Shown here piece by piece: positions 19,872-29,423 of a stretch of 64,000 nt of DNA. Numbering within the stretch: the first letter of the stretch is position 1; each line of letters begins with the position of its first letter. Position numbers and translations under genes: made by a program. Source of the stretch: Flavobacterium resistens (GTDB taxonomy: Bacteria; Bacteroidota; Bacteroidia; Flavobacteriales; Flavobacteriaceae). Below the pieces are notes generated by a model. It did not search any database. It was not told the DNA's origin and saw only the letters and a list, made by a program, of their open reading frames with translations. The stretch covers positions 1,347,209 through 1,411,208 of the forward strand of contig NZ_FXTA01000001.1 in NCBI RefSeq assembly GCF_900182645.1, read 5' to 3'.

Positions 19872-20330
19872 TTAAAAAGAAATCACCGTTGAGTTCTTTA
19901 CTTCACTAATCATAAACATACTTTGCGTACTTCCAATATGTTGGAGTGAAGTCAGTTTGGTTACTAAAAATTCCCTGTAAGCTTCCATATCTTTTACTAA
20001 TACTTTCAGAATATAATCATAATCACCACTTACATGATGACATTCTAAAACTTCGTTGAGTTTAATGACTTCACTTTCAAATTTCGTTAGGAATTCTTTA
20101 GTGTGCTGAATGAGTTTTAAATGGCAGAAAACAACGAATCCTTTTTCGATTTTAGATTTATCGACTAGGGCGACGTAATTTTTAATTATTCCTTCTCTTT
20201 CTAATTTTTTAATTCGTTCGTATACAGCTGTAACCGAAAGATCAAGTTTTAAGGATAATTCTTTGGTTGTTTTTTTACTATCGGTTTGAAGTAAAACCAA
20301 GAGTTTTTTATCTGTAGCGTCTAAAATCAT
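19872..20330 (-). CDS. Lrp/AsnC-family transcriptional regulator
   Basis: This 152-residue protein has an N-terminal winged helix-turn-helix (LDATDKKLLVLLQTDSKK.. to about 60) and a C-terminal RAM domain (about 70-145), with the ligand-site region VSGDYDYILKV. Lrp/AsnC proteins sense amino acids and act as dimers or octamers. It is divergent from the methionine gamma-lyase-like gene, so it is likely the local regulator and may respond to methionine or a related amino acid. That pairing is inference from gene order. Confidence 0.92.
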   Translation of the reverse strand: MILDATDKKLLVLLQTDSKKTTKELSLKLDLSVTAVYERIKKLEREGIIKNYVALVDKSKIEKGFVVFCHLKLIQHTKEFLTKFESEVIKLNEVLECHHVSGDYDYILKVLVKDMEAYREFLVTKLTSLQHIGSTQSMFMISEVKNSTVISF

Positions 20331-20515
20331 TTTCGTTGGTTTTAAGAGATGAAAGAAAATCTATTGATTGGGTTTTATTAATTCAAATTTAGATTAAAAA
20401 TCATTATAAAAACATATTTATAGTTTTAAAATCTAATTACTCACTTTATAGTTGATTAATTTTCTAATTAGATCTTATTTTGAACAAGATTTCTCTTGAA
20501 AATGAGTGCCCTAGC

Positions 20516-20588
20516 CCTGATAGAAGTGGAAATCCTTTTGTGTCTCGTTTTTTTAACGAGACACAAAAGGATTTCCACTTCTATCAGG
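20516..20588. repeat. perfect 34-bp inverted repeat with five-base loop
   Basis: The left arm 20516-20549 begins CCTGATAGAAGTGGAAATCC, and the right arm 20555-20588 is its exact reverse complement, with TTTTT between. It lies in the divergent promoter region between the lrp-type gene and the lyase gene. It may be a copy of a mobile or repetitive extragenic element. If transcribed it would form a very stable hairpin in the lyase leader. Confidence 0.9.
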
Positions 20589-20667
20589 ATTAGCTCCTAG
20601 TAATTAAAACTAGTTTCAATCAACTTGAAACCTGAAACTTTAAACAAAACAAACAAAAACTATCTAT

Positions 20668-21900
20668 ATGAAAAACTTCAACCCAGCAGATAAAATTCAG
20701 GATTTGCAATACTTTGGTGAATTTGGCGGTGTGAATCCGTCGATTTCAGATTCTTCGACTTATACTTTTCTTTCGGCGAAAACTATGTTTGACACTTTTG
20801 AAGGAAATATGGAAGGCTGTTATTTGTATTCGCGTCATTCGTCGCCAAGTAATTTGTATTTGGATCAGGCTTTGGCTGCAATGGAAGGAACAGAAACAGC
20901 AAACGTTTCGGCTTCGGGAATGGGAGCGATTACGCCTACTCTATTACAATTGTGTGGCGCTGGCGATCACATCGTTTCAAGCCGAACTATTTATGGTGGA
21001 ACTTACGCTTTCCTAAAAAACTTTACTCCAAGATTCGGGATTGAAACTAGCTTTGTTGACATTACCAAACTGGATGTTGTTGAAGCTGCAATTACACCAA
21101 AAACGAAAGTTTTGTATTGTGAAACAGTTAGTAATCCATTATTGGAAGTTGCTGATATTAGTGGTTTGGCTAAAATCGCAAAAAAGCATAATCTGAAATT
21201 GGTTGTTGATAATACGTTTTCACCTTTATCGGTTTCTCCAGCAAAATTGGGCGCTGATATTGTGATTCATAGTTTGACCAAATACATCAACGGAAGTAGC
21301 GACACAGTTGGCGGTGTAACTTGTGCATCGAAAGAATTTATTAATTCACTGAAAAATGTAAATTCAGGAGCAAGTATGCTTTTAGGACCAACAATGGATA
21401 GTTTGCGTTCGGCAAGTGTGATGAAAAATTTACGTACGCTTCATATCCGAATTAAACAGCACAGTCATAATGCACATTACCTGGCTGATCAATTCGAAAA
21501 AGATGGTTTAAAAACGGTTTATCCGGGATTGAAAAGCCACCCGAGTCATGAATTGTACAAAACGATGATTAATCCTGAATATGGTTTTGGAGGAATGTTG
21601 ACAATCGACGTTGGAACTTTGGAAAAAGCCAATGAATTAATGGAATTAATGCAGGAAAGAAATCTAGGATATTTGGCTGTAAGTTTAGGCTTTTATAAAA
21701 CTTTATTTAGCGCGCCAGGAACCTCAACTTCTAGTGAAATTCCGTTAGAAGAACAGAAAGAAATGGGACTAACAGATGGTTTGATTCGTTTTTCTATTGG
21801 TTTGGATAATGATATTGATCGTACTTACAAAATGATGAAAGCTTGTATGGTTGAGCTTGGGATTTTGAATTCGGCAATCCCGATAGCTATCGGGACGTAA
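20668..21900 (+). CDS. methionine gamma-lyase-like PLP enzyme
   Basis: This is a 410-residue Cys/Met-metabolism PLP enzyme. The cofactor lysine is in HSLTKYINGSSD (Lys about 205). Other fold-type I marks are SASGMGAITPTLL, YGGTYAFL, VVDNTFSPL and APGTSTSSE. Related enzymes are methionine gamma-lyase, cystathionine gamma-synthase/lyase and O-acetylhomoserine sulfhydrylase. The divergent Lrp regulator fits a catabolic methionine gamma-lyase, but the reaction is not proven. The last eight residues (AIPIAIGT) are encoded by a palindrome and look acquired. Confidence 0.88.
   Translation: MKNFNPADKIQDLQYFGEFGGVNPSISDSSTYTFLSAKTMFDTFEGNMEGCYLYSRHSSPSNLYLDQALAAMEGTETANVSASGMGAITPTLLQLCGAGDHIVSSRTIYGGTYAFLKNFTPRFGIETSFVDITKLDVVEAAITPKTKVLYCETVSNPLLEVADISGLAKIAKKHNLKLVVDNTFSPLSVSPAKLGADIVIHSLTKYINGSSDTVGGVTCASKEFINSLKNVNSGASMLLGPTMDSLRSASVMKNLRTLHIRIKQHSHNAHYLADQFEKDGLKTVYPGLKSHPSHELYKTMINPEYGFGGMLTIDVGTLEKANELMELMQERNLGYLAVSLGFYKTLFSAPGTSTSSEIPLEEQKEMGLTDGLIRFSIGLDNDIDRTYKMMKACMVELGILNSAIPIAIGT
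21878..21895. repeat. 18-bp perfect palindrome inside the end of the lyase gene
   Basis: TCCCGATAGCTATCGGGA is fully self-complementary. It lies in the last codons of the gene just before the TAA, so it reads as both coding end and possible repeat element. Confidence 0.85.
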
Positions 21901-22034
21901 AGAAGTTTACGCAGAGGTTCGCTAAGATTTCTCTCTCGCAGATTTGGCTGATTATGCTGATTATTGTAGGAATCTATAAAAAAATCTGCTAGATCTGCAC
22001 AATCTGCGCGAGAAAATTTGAGTGAATTTTATAT
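21901..22034. repeat. degenerate intergenic repeat (TCTGC/GCAGA words)
   Basis: The region holds CGCAGATTTGGCTGATTATG and, in inverted sense, ATCTGCACAATCTGCGCGAG. A similar block lies at 25521-25675. No gene is visible. Confidence 0.55.
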
Positions 22035-22072
22035 GAAAAAAGCCGTTCTGAAATAATCAGAACGGCTTTTCA
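22035..22072. terminator. bidirectional terminator
   Basis: AAAAGCCGTTCTGA and TCAGAACGGCTTTT form a 14-bp stem between the convergent lyase and permease genes. Confidence 0.88.
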
Positions 22073-22089
22073 CATTTAACTTTTTACTT

Positions 22090-24024
22090 CTAACTCACAA
22101 CTTGAGTATTTAATTTACTATTTTTTCTACTGTAAGTAAAGTAAATCAATAATCCGATTAACAACCAAACTGTAAAATAAATCCAGTTCCAAACGCTTAA
22201 TTCAGCCATCATATAAAGACAGCAGATTAATCCCAAAAGCGGAATTAAAGATAGGTTTTTTCTAAAAGCCCAAACGGCTAATCCAACTAAAACAAAAAGG
22301 AAAATCCACATTGGAATTTTGTGTTTGAACAATTGAAAACCTGATTCATATTTTAATGAATCGTTGATTGGAAGTCCTTTTACAACTTCAGCATACTTAA
22401 CCTCATCATCTTGATATTGGCTTAATAAATGCTCTAAATCTGAAGTTTCGGCTGTTTTATTATTAACCTCAATACTTTCTAAATAATTGAAAACTTTTGC
22501 TGATTCTTCTTTATTTAATGAAGTAACAATTGTTGTTGCATCGTTTATTTGCGCTTCATTATTTACAAATTCCATTGTCGCTTTGTTATTGATCACAAAA
22601 GCATAATACAATCCTACAATAATTAAAACTGGCAGAATATATTTTGAATTGATATAAGGCGTTTTGAATTTTCCTCTCGGAATTTCAGGTTTGTTTTGTA
22701 ACACTAAAACTCCGGCACAAACTAATACAAAGGCAAATAAAGTTCCGATACTGCATAAATCGGTTACCATTGTCAGGTTTAAAAATAATGCAGGAACTGC
22801 TACTACAAAACCTGTTACAATTGTTGCAAAAGAAGGTGTTTTAAATCTTGGGTGAACAGTAGAGAATTTCTTTGGCAATAAACCATCACGGCTCATACTC
22901 ATCCAGATACGAGGTTGTCCCATTTGGAAAACCAATAAAACACTCGCCATTGCCACTACTGCACTAACTGCAATAATTCCCGACATCCATTTTAGGTTTA
23001 ATTTATCGAAAACAAATGCCAAAGGATCTCCAACATTTAATTCGTGATATTTTACCATTCCGGTTAAAACTAAGGCAATAGCAATATATAGAATAGTACA
23101 AATAATAATCGCCCACATCATCCCGCGAGGCAAATCACGTTGTGGATTTTTACATTCTTCGGCAGTTGTCGAAATCGCGTCAAAACCAATATAAGCAAAG
23201 AAAACTGCTGACACTCCTTTTAGAACTCCTCCAACTCCATTTGGTGCAAATGGATCCCAGTTTGCTGTATCTACATAAAATACTCCAACTCCAATTACTA
23301 AAAGAACTACGCAAAGTTTTATTACAACCATTAGGTTACTAGCGTTACGAGATTCTTTCATTCCTCTATAAACCAAAGCGGTAATCAAAATAATAATGAA
23401 TAAAGCAGGAATATCAGTCACAAAATGAAAAGAACCAATTGTTGGTGCTGTTGTCCATGCTGTATGCGCCTGTTGTAAAGCTGTACTTAAATTTTCGAAT
23501 GATTTTCCGCCTCGCATTAAAGCTTCTGCATCATTAAATCCGTTTGAAGCGGTTAGATAATCCATCTGAATCCATTGCGGCAAATGAATTCCGCCACTCT
23601 GGAGCAGTCCTGTAAAATAATCGCTCCATGATATCGCTACCGTTATATTTCCGACGGCATATTCCATGATTAAAGCCCAACCGATAATCCAAGCAATTAT
23701 TTCTCCAAAAGCAACATAAGAATACGTATAAGCACTTCCTGAAACCGGAACCATCGAAGCAAATTCGGCGTAAGCAAAAGCGGCAAAACTACAAGCCAAA
23801 GCTGTAAACAAAAACAAGAAAATAACGGCTGGTCCACCATCTGCACTTGCTTTTCCGATCGTACTAAAAATACCAGCTCCCACAATTGCTGCAATTCCAA
23901 AAGCAGTTAAATCTTTGGTTGTAAGGTGTTTCCCCAATGCCTCATGTCCATCTGCTTCATTCTTTGCAACTTGCTTCAGAATATCTTGTACCGTTTTTTT
24001 TCGGAATAAACCTGATAACGCCAT
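22090..24024 (-). CDS. APC-superfamily amino acid permease
   Basis: This inner-membrane permease of 644 residues has the APC start: a cytoplasmic head, then LTTKDLTAFGIAAIVGAGIF, the substrate-gate glycine-rich helix. About 12-14 transmembrane segments follow, including FFAYIGFDAISTTAEECKNP, which is typical of cationic amino acid transporter (CAT/YfnA-like) permeases. A soluble stretch of about 90 residues (about 505-595) lies between late helices. Substrate is probably amino acids; which one cannot be said. It is monocistronic. Confidence 0.88.
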   Translation of the reverse strand: MALSGLFRKKTVQDILKQVAKNEADGHEALGKHLTTKDLTAFGIAAIVGAGIFSTIGKASADGGPAVIFLFLFTALACSFAAFAYAEFASMVPVSGSAYTYSYVAFGEIIAWIIGWALIMEYAVGNITVAISWSDYFTGLLQSGGIHLPQWIQMDYLTASNGFNDAEALMRGGKSFENLSTALQQAHTAWTTAPTIGSFHFVTDIPALFIIILITALVYRGMKESRNASNLMVVIKLCVVLLVIGVGVFYVDTANWDPFAPNGVGGVLKGVSAVFFAYIGFDAISTTAEECKNPQRDLPRGMMWAIIICTILYIAIALVLTGMVKYHELNVGDPLAFVFDKLNLKWMSGIIAVSAVVAMASVLLVFQMGQPRIWMSMSRDGLLPKKFSTVHPRFKTPSFATIVTGFVVAVPALFLNLTMVTDLCSIGTLFAFVLVCAGVLVLQNKPEIPRGKFKTPYINSKYILPVLIIVGLYYAFVINNKATMEFVNNEAQINDATTIVTSLNKEESAKVFNYLESIEVNNKTAETSDLEHLLSQYQDDEVKYAEVVKGLPINDSLKYESGFQLFKHKIPMWIFLFVLVGLAVWAFRKNLSLIPLLGLICCLYMMAELSVWNWIYFTVWLLIGLLIYFTYSRKNSKLNTQVVS

Positions 24025-24361
24025 ATGTGGTTTTGCTTTTAAATTAATTTATATCGGTCTTTGTGGTTTTATTTTGCAAATAATGCAAAAATTATCCTGA
24101 TTTCAAATATATAAAACCATTTTGTTTTTTCTCAATATATTTTGCTGATAGATTTCGCAGATTAAAGAAATTTATTCTAATTTCTTTTTAGGATTTTTAA
24201 TCTTGTAAATTTCCGATAATCATCGAGGAACAACTCATCATATTTTTAACATTTATTTCAAAAATTAAACAACAAAAATATATCTGTAACATCATAAAAT
24301 GTAACATTTTAAGAAGATAGCACACTTATCATTTTAAACAATTTAATCTAAAGGTAAATTT
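24025..24361. other. divergent intergenic region, AT-rich
   Basis: This gap separates the divergent permease and TAT-oxidoreductase genes and should hold both promoters. It contains a short repeat word (AGATTTCGCAGATTAAAG, about 24150) and ATGTAACATTTT near 24299. No gene or RNA is seen. Confidence 0.4.
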
Positions 24362-25519
24362 ATGGAAAAAATTTCAAGACGTTCTTTTGTAAATAAATTT
24401 GGAATGGGAGTTGGTGCTTCGGTTGTCATGACTTCACTTCCGTCTTTTTTAACCGCAGCAGAAAACAACCAACATTCTTATACCGGCAAAAAATTAAATG
24501 TCGCGTTATGCGGTTTAGGAAATTATGCCTCGAGAGTGGCACAAGGAATTCTCGCTTCTGAATACTGCACTCTGGCCGGAATAATAACCGGTACGCCTGA
24601 AAAAGCTACAAAATGGAAAAGTCAATATAATATTCCAGAAAAAAACATCTACAATTATCAAAACTTCGATGAAATTGCAAAAAACAAAGACATTGATTTA
24701 ATATATGTTATAACACCAAACGGTCTACATAAAGAATTTACAATTCGCGCTGCAAAAGCCGGAAAACATGTCATTACCGAAAAACCGATGGCAATTTCAG
24801 TAAAAGATTGTGAAGAAATGATAAAAGCCTGCAATGACAATAATGTACAATTGGCAATTGGGTATCGTTTGCATTATGAACCAACTCATCTTGAAATAAA
24901 ACGTTTAGGACAAGAGAAAGTTTTTGGGCAGGTTCGTTATATTGAAGCTTCTCTTGGTTATAAAATTCATGATCCGCTTGATACAAAAAGTACCGTCAAT
25001 TTTAGTGACCGAAACGAATGGAGACTTAACAAAAAATTATCTGGAGGTGGTCCGTTAATGGATTTAGGAGTTTATTGCATTCAGGCAAGTCGCTATGTTT
25101 TAGGCGAAGAACCAATTGCAGTTACAGCGCAATTTGGAAAAGTATATAACAAACAAATTTTTTCTGAAACTGAGGAAAGTATTTCCTGGCAAATGGAATT
25201 TCCAAGCGGTGCAACTGCAAATTGCAACACAACTGTAGCTTATGATGTTGACCGATTTTATGCTTCCGCAGATGAAGGTTCGTTTGAATTAAGTCCGGCT
25301 TTGAGTTATGGTCCGTTTGAGGGAAAAACATCTAAAAGTCCGCTAAAATTCCCGGTAATCAATCAACAACAAACACAAATGGATGAAATAGCTAAACTAT
25401 TATTAGAGAACAAAAAACTGCCTAATCATATTACTGGCGAAGAAGGTCTTAAAGATATTAAAGTGATCAACGCAATTTATAAAGCTGCTGAAACTGGGAA
25501 GAAGATTGCGATACTATAA
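24362..25519 (+). CDS. TAT-exported Gfo/Idh/MocA-family oxidoreductase
   Basis: The 385-residue protein has a twin-arginine signal (ISRRSFVNKFGMG) with a hydrophobic stretch ending near residue 32. It then has a Rossmann fold (NVALCGLGNYASRVAQG) and the EKPMAISVKDCEEMI motif. The C-terminal domain (GGGPLMDLGVYCIQASRYVLG) matches glucose-fructose oxidoreductase-like periplasmic enzymes, which keep NADP tightly bound. The TAT signal suggests export after folding with cofactor. The substrate is probably a sugar. It is monocistronic. Confidence 0.9.
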   Translation: MEKISRRSFVNKFGMGVGASVVMTSLPSFLTAAENNQHSYTGKKLNVALCGLGNYASRVAQGILASEYCTLAGIITGTPEKATKWKSQYNIPEKNIYNYQNFDEIAKNKDIDLIYVITPNGLHKEFTIRAAKAGKHVITEKPMAISVKDCEEMIKACNDNNVQLAIGYRLHYEPTHLEIKRLGQEKVFGQVRYIEASLGYKIHDPLDTKSTVNFSDRNEWRLNKKLSGGGPLMDLGVYCIQASRYVLGEEPIAVTAQFGKVYNKQIFSETEESISWQMEFPSGATANCNTTVAYDVDRFYASADEGSFELSPALSYGPFEGKTSKSPLKFPVINQQQTQMDEIAKLLLENKKLPNHITGEEGLKDIKVINAIYKAAETGKKIAIL

Positions 25520-25520
25520 A

Positions 25521-25675
25521 TTTCTCCCGCAGATTTGGCCGATTGTACAGATTTTATTTTTAAATCTGCGTAAATCTTTAATTGATTTAAGCAAAATCCG
25601 CTATATCTGCTAAATCTGTGGGAGAAAAAATCTTTGCGTTCTCTGCGTAAAGCTTTGTGAACTTTGCGGTTAAAC
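25521..25675. repeat. intergenic repeat block between convergent genes
   Basis: TTTCTCCCGCAGATTTGGCC is mirrored about 100 bases later by CTAAATCTGTGGGAGAAA, giving a long imperfect inverted repeat. The tail CTCTGCGTAAAGC...ACTTTGCGGTTAAA resembles the words at 19600-19680. No gene is supported. Confidence 0.6.
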
Positions 25676-25676
25676 T

Positions 25677-28583
25677 TTACTTTAAACAACTTCTCAAAAT
25701 ACTAACCGGATGCTGTGCTTCACGTTTTGTTCCATCATAAATTTGATGACGGCAACTTGTTCCTGCAGCAGCAATTTTCACATTTTCGGCAGTATTTCTA
25801 ACTTTTGGGAAAAGCGTATCCTCACCCATTTGCATACTCACTTTATAATGTTCTTTTTCATAACCAAAAGATCCCGCCATTCCGCAGCAACCTGAATTAT
25901 AAATCGTAACCGTATTATTTTTTGGAAGATTCAGCATCACAAAAGTCGCTTCAACAGAACTTAACGATTTTTGATGACAATGTCCGTGAATCTTGATTTC
26001 TTTAGTTTCCTCAGAGAAAGAATCTGGTGTTATTTTTCCGTCGATGATTTCTTTTTTGAAGAATTCTTCGATTGTAAAAGCATTTTGCGAAATTCTTTCC
26101 GCGCTTTCTTTATCCGATGCCAATCGTAAATACTCATCTCTAAAAGTCAAAATTGTCGAAGGTTCAATTCCGATTAAGGGCGCTTTCGCGGAAATCAAAT
26201 CTTTAAAAATATTGATATTGATATCGGTAATCTTTTTTGCTTCTTCCAAAAATCCTTTTGATAAATAAGTTCTTCCACTTTCTTCATGATTTACGATTAC
26301 AACTTCGTAACCTAATTTCGTCAATAATTCGAAAGCGTCAATCCCGATATTTACGTCATAATAATTGGTAAATTCATCTACAAACAAATACAATTGTCCG
26401 TTTGGAAAATCGACATTTTTAGGTTTGTTATTTTCATACCATTTTCTGAAAGTCTTTTTCGCTAAAAGCGGCACTTGTCTTTCGGGCGCAATTCCCATTG
26501 TTTTTTTCACCAATGACTGATTCGAAATAAAATTCGTAATCGACGGGAATTTGCTTCCCATTTTGTTCAATTTTGCGTTGTTGGCAAAAATCTTGTTTCT
26601 GGTCGAAAATCCGTTTGCTTTTTGGTATTGGTATAAAAATTCGGCTTTCAAAGTCGCAACGTCAACATTACTTGGACATTCGCTTGCGCAAGCTTTACAG
26701 CTTACACACAACTCAAAAACTTCGTATAATTCCTTTTGGTCAAATTTGTTTTCTTTTTCAGAATAGGTCAAATATTCGCGTAAAGCATTTGCTCTAGCGC
26801 GCGTGGTTTCTTTCTCGTTTCGCGTCGCACGATAACTCGGACACATCGCTCCTCCTGCCGATGGCATTTTTCGGCAATCGCCAGAACCGTTACATTTTTC
26901 GGCTGCTCGCAAAATTCCTAAACTATCTGAAAAATCCTGAAACGTTTTAATATCCGGTTCTACTCTACCCGAAACTACACGATGATTTTCATCCATTTTC
27001 AAGGCGTTGACAATCTTCCCGATATTTAAAACCGAATTCGGGTCAAAAGCTAATTTGATTCTTTTCAGCAATTCGTAATTCTTATCGCCAATCATAAACG
27101 GAATAAATTCTCCGCGCACGATTCCATCACCGTGTTCACCGCTTAACGAACCTCGGTATTTTTTTACCAAATGAGCCACATCGGTCGCAATGGTTCTGAA
27201 TAATTTTAGATCTTCCGTTTTCTTTAAATTCAAAACCGGACGCAAATGCAATTCTCCCGCACCGGCGTGTGCGTAATAAATCGCTTCCTGTCCGTGACTT
27301 AACATCATCGCCGAAAACTCTGCAATATAAGCCGGTAAATCACTTAATTCTACAGCTGTATCTTCAATAGAATCTGCTGCTTTGTTGTCGCCCACAATAC
27401 TTCCTAAAAGTCCGAGTCCGGCTTTTCTCAGTTCGTTGGCTTTATCAATATCAGGACCGTAAATTTTTACGAGCGCGTAACCGAAATTATGTTTTTCTAA
27501 ATCAGCAATTAAAGCGTTGGCTTGATTTTCTGCATCTTCTAAAGTATGCGATGCGACTTCAAAAAGCATAATCGCTTTTGGTTCTCCAACCAAAAAGAAA
27601 CGGTTTTTAATGTGTTCACGATTCGTTTTCGTACAATCCAAAATCGTGTCATCAATCATTTCGCAAGTGTACAAATGATGTTTCATCGCCACGACAACAG
27701 ATTCTAAAGATTCCTGAATCGTATGATAATGTCCAACGACCATAATACTATGCGCTGGCGGTAAATCGTCGACTTTTAAAGTAATTTCGGTTGTAAAAGC
27801 CAAAGTTCCTTCGCTTCCGCAAAGTAATTTCCCTAGGTTTATTGTCGGTTCTGTTCCGCCAAATAATTCTGATCTTAACAGAATATCAACTGCATAACCT
27901 GTATTTCGTCTATGAATTTCCGGTTTCGGAAACTCTTTTATAATTTCTTCCTGATTTTCTTTTACCGAAAGTTCGTCGTAAACGCTTTTATAGATTTTAT
28001 TTTCTAAAGAATCGCCTTTGGTTTTCTCGATAAATTCCGCCGAAGTCAATTCGCCAAAAGCCACTTCCGATCCATCGCTCAAAATCGCTTTTACCTCAAC
28101 AATTTTATCGCGCGTAACACCATAACGAATTGAAGTTGTTCCAGATGAATTATTTCCTACCATTCCGCCAATCATGGCACGGTTTGAAGTAGATGTGATG
28201 GGCGCAAAGAAAACGCCATGAGGTTTTAAAAACAAATTCAGTTCATCGCGAATAACGCCGGGCTGAACCGTAACCGTTTTTTTCTCGGCATCATAACCTA
28301 ATATTTTGGTGAAATGCTTCGAAACATCAATCACAAGTCCGTCGCCAACAGCTTGCCCCGCAAGTGAAGTTCCGGCCGTTCTTGGCGTAACCGAAATATT
28401 ATGTTCGCCCGCAAAGCGAATTAATCTGCTGATATCTGCCACAGATTTAGGTAAAGCCACCGCATTTGGCCGAATCCGGTACACCGATGCATCTGTCGAA
28501 TAAAGTGTTTTATGAAGATCATCGTATAAAAGTGTGCCTTCAATTTCGCCGGCTAATTGCTCTAAATCCTTAAGTATTGACAT
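25677..28583 (-). CDS. FAD-linked D-2-hydroxyacid dehydrogenase with Fe-S domain
   Basis: This large flavoprotein of about 968 residues has three parts. The FAD-binding domain of the vanillyl-alcohol-oxidase type has PRTAGTSLAGQAVGDGLVID. The FAD-oxidase C domain has SGEHGDGIVRGEF. A C-terminal iron-sulfur part carries CNGSGDCRKM, the 4Fe-4S motif CVSCKACASECPS and CCG-type SGCCGMAGSFG. This order matches YdiJ/Dld-II-like enzymes that oxidise D-lactate or D-2-hydroxyglutarate and pass electrons to the quinone pool. I start at the ATG at 28583 (MSILKDLEQL); a longer frame begins at 28604. Confidence 0.9.
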   Translation of the reverse strand: MSILKDLEQLAGEIEGTLLYDDLHKTLYSTDASVYRIRPNAVALPKSVADISRLIRFAGEHNISVTPRTAGTSLAGQAVGDGLVIDVSKHFTKILGYDAEKKTVTVQPGVIRDELNLFLKPHGVFFAPITSTSNRAMIGGMVGNNSSGTTSIRYGVTRDKIVEVKAILSDGSEVAFGELTSAEFIEKTKGDSLENKIYKSVYDELSVKENQEEIIKEFPKPEIHRRNTGYAVDILLRSELFGGTEPTINLGKLLCGSEGTLAFTTEITLKVDDLPPAHSIMVVGHYHTIQESLESVVVAMKHHLYTCEMIDDTILDCTKTNREHIKNRFFLVGEPKAIMLFEVASHTLEDAENQANALIADLEKHNFGYALVKIYGPDIDKANELRKAGLGLLGSIVGDNKAADSIEDTAVELSDLPAYIAEFSAMMLSHGQEAIYYAHAGAGELHLRPVLNLKKTEDLKLFRTIATDVAHLVKKYRGSLSGEHGDGIVRGEFIPFMIGDKNYELLKRIKLAFDPNSVLNIGKIVNALKMDENHRVVSGRVEPDIKTFQDFSDSLGILRAAEKCNGSGDCRKMPSAGGAMCPSYRATRNEKETTRARANALREYLTYSEKENKFDQKELYEVFELCVSCKACASECPSNVDVATLKAEFLYQYQKANGFSTRNKIFANNAKLNKMGSKFPSITNFISNQSLVKKTMGIAPERQVPLLAKKTFRKWYENNKPKNVDFPNGQLYLFVDEFTNYYDVNIGIDAFELLTKLGYEVVIVNHEESGRTYLSKGFLEEAKKITDININIFKDLISAKAPLIGIEPSTILTFRDEYLRLASDKESAERISQNAFTIEEFFKKEIIDGKITPDSFSEETKEIKIHGHCHQKSLSSVEATFVMLNLPKNNTVTIYNSGCCGMAGSFGYEKEHYKVSMQMGEDTLFPKVRNTAENVKIAAAGTSCRHQIYDGTKREAQHPVSILRSCLK

Positions 28584-28617
28584 TTTTTCTGAATATGATT
28601 TCACAAAAATACTTATT

Positions 28618-28660
28618 TTTTTAGGTTCTGAGGTTCTAAGATGCTAAGGTTCTAAGGTTT
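28618..28660. repeat. short GGTTCTAAG-word repeat
   Basis: The sequence GGTTCTGAGGTTCTAAGATGCTAAGG repeats the word GGTTCTAAG/GATGCTAAG. The same words recur at 38894-38930 and, inverted, at 39065-39090. Confidence 0.55.
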
Positions 28661-28709
28661 TTTTGTGATTGTTTTTTGGAGTTGGAATTTAGGTTTTTCT
28701 TTTTGAAAT

Positions 28710-29000
28710 TTAATCCAGAAGTCCTTCTGTAAACTTTACAGCAAGAATTCCAAAAGTTGGCTTGATATAAGTTTGAAAAGCATTTGCCTCTTCAAGTGTT
28801 TGAAAAGCTATCGAATGCTCTTCAATCAATGCATTCAATGTAAAATTTAGGTGCATAATGTAATCTTGAAAATTATCCAGATAATGAGATTTTGCATCTA
28901 TTAGTTCCATACCTGATAACTTTTCAAAAGGTTGGCGCTTTGCGTTTATATACGCTTCCGCACTTTTAATAAATTCTTCTTTGATTTTTTCGTAACTCAT
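28710..29000 (-). CDS. small acidic helical protein of unknown function
   Basis: The 96-residue protein starts MSYEKIKEEF and is predicted almost wholly alpha-helical and cytoplasmic, with no signal or transmembrane segment. I recognise no family. The coding signal (regular Glu/Lys helices, good start, no overlap) supports a real gene. It is flanked by intergenic repeats on both sides. Confidence 0.6.
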   Translation of the reverse strand: MSYEKIKEEFIKSAEAYINAKRQPFEKLSGMELIDAKSHYLDNFQDYIMHLNFTLNALIEEHSIAFQTLEEANAFQTYIKPTFGILAVKFTEGLLD

Positions 29001-29362
29001 GTCTTAATGATTTATGTATTGCAACATTTTGTCATCTGTTTGAAAATCCTGTAGGGATAATTTCCCGAATAAGTCTAACGGACAACATGAGTGTGTGACT
29101 TTCTATTTTGAGTAATTCATTTACTCAAATTTAAAAAAAATTAGCGAGTATAACAAAATTTTGAAATATCCTGAACTGACAGCAGAGTGTATTTTTTTTA
29201 GCTTTTCTTGCGTTCAACCATTGCGGGCACGGATTGCAAATCCGCGCTATCGGGTAATTTTTGTAATTATATTACCCATTTATATAAAAACATTCCCGAC
29301 TTTAGCCTCTATTGCTTCGTGATTATCTTACTCGTGAACATCAAAGGATTATCTTAAAAATA
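29001..29362. other. gene-free region with a repeat-like block
   Basis: No gene is supported. GCGGGCACGGATTGCAAATC followed by CGCGCTATCGGG (about 29222-29255) is a GC-rich island in AT-rich sequence and contains the near-palindrome CGGATTGCAAATCCG. It resembles the other extragenic elements of the window. Confidence 0.45.
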
Positions 29363-29363
29363 A

Positions 29364-29404
29364 AAAACCGTTTAATAAATCAAAATCTATTAAACGGTCT
29401 AAAA
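29364..29404 (-). terminator. terminator of the lemA operon
   Basis: ACCGTTTAATA and TATTAAACGGT form an 11-bp stem with A-rich sequence on its left, which becomes the U-run on the minus strand. It sits just after the DUF3137 gene. Confidence 0.8.
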
Positions 29405-29423
29405 TATTTTATATAAAAAAAAT

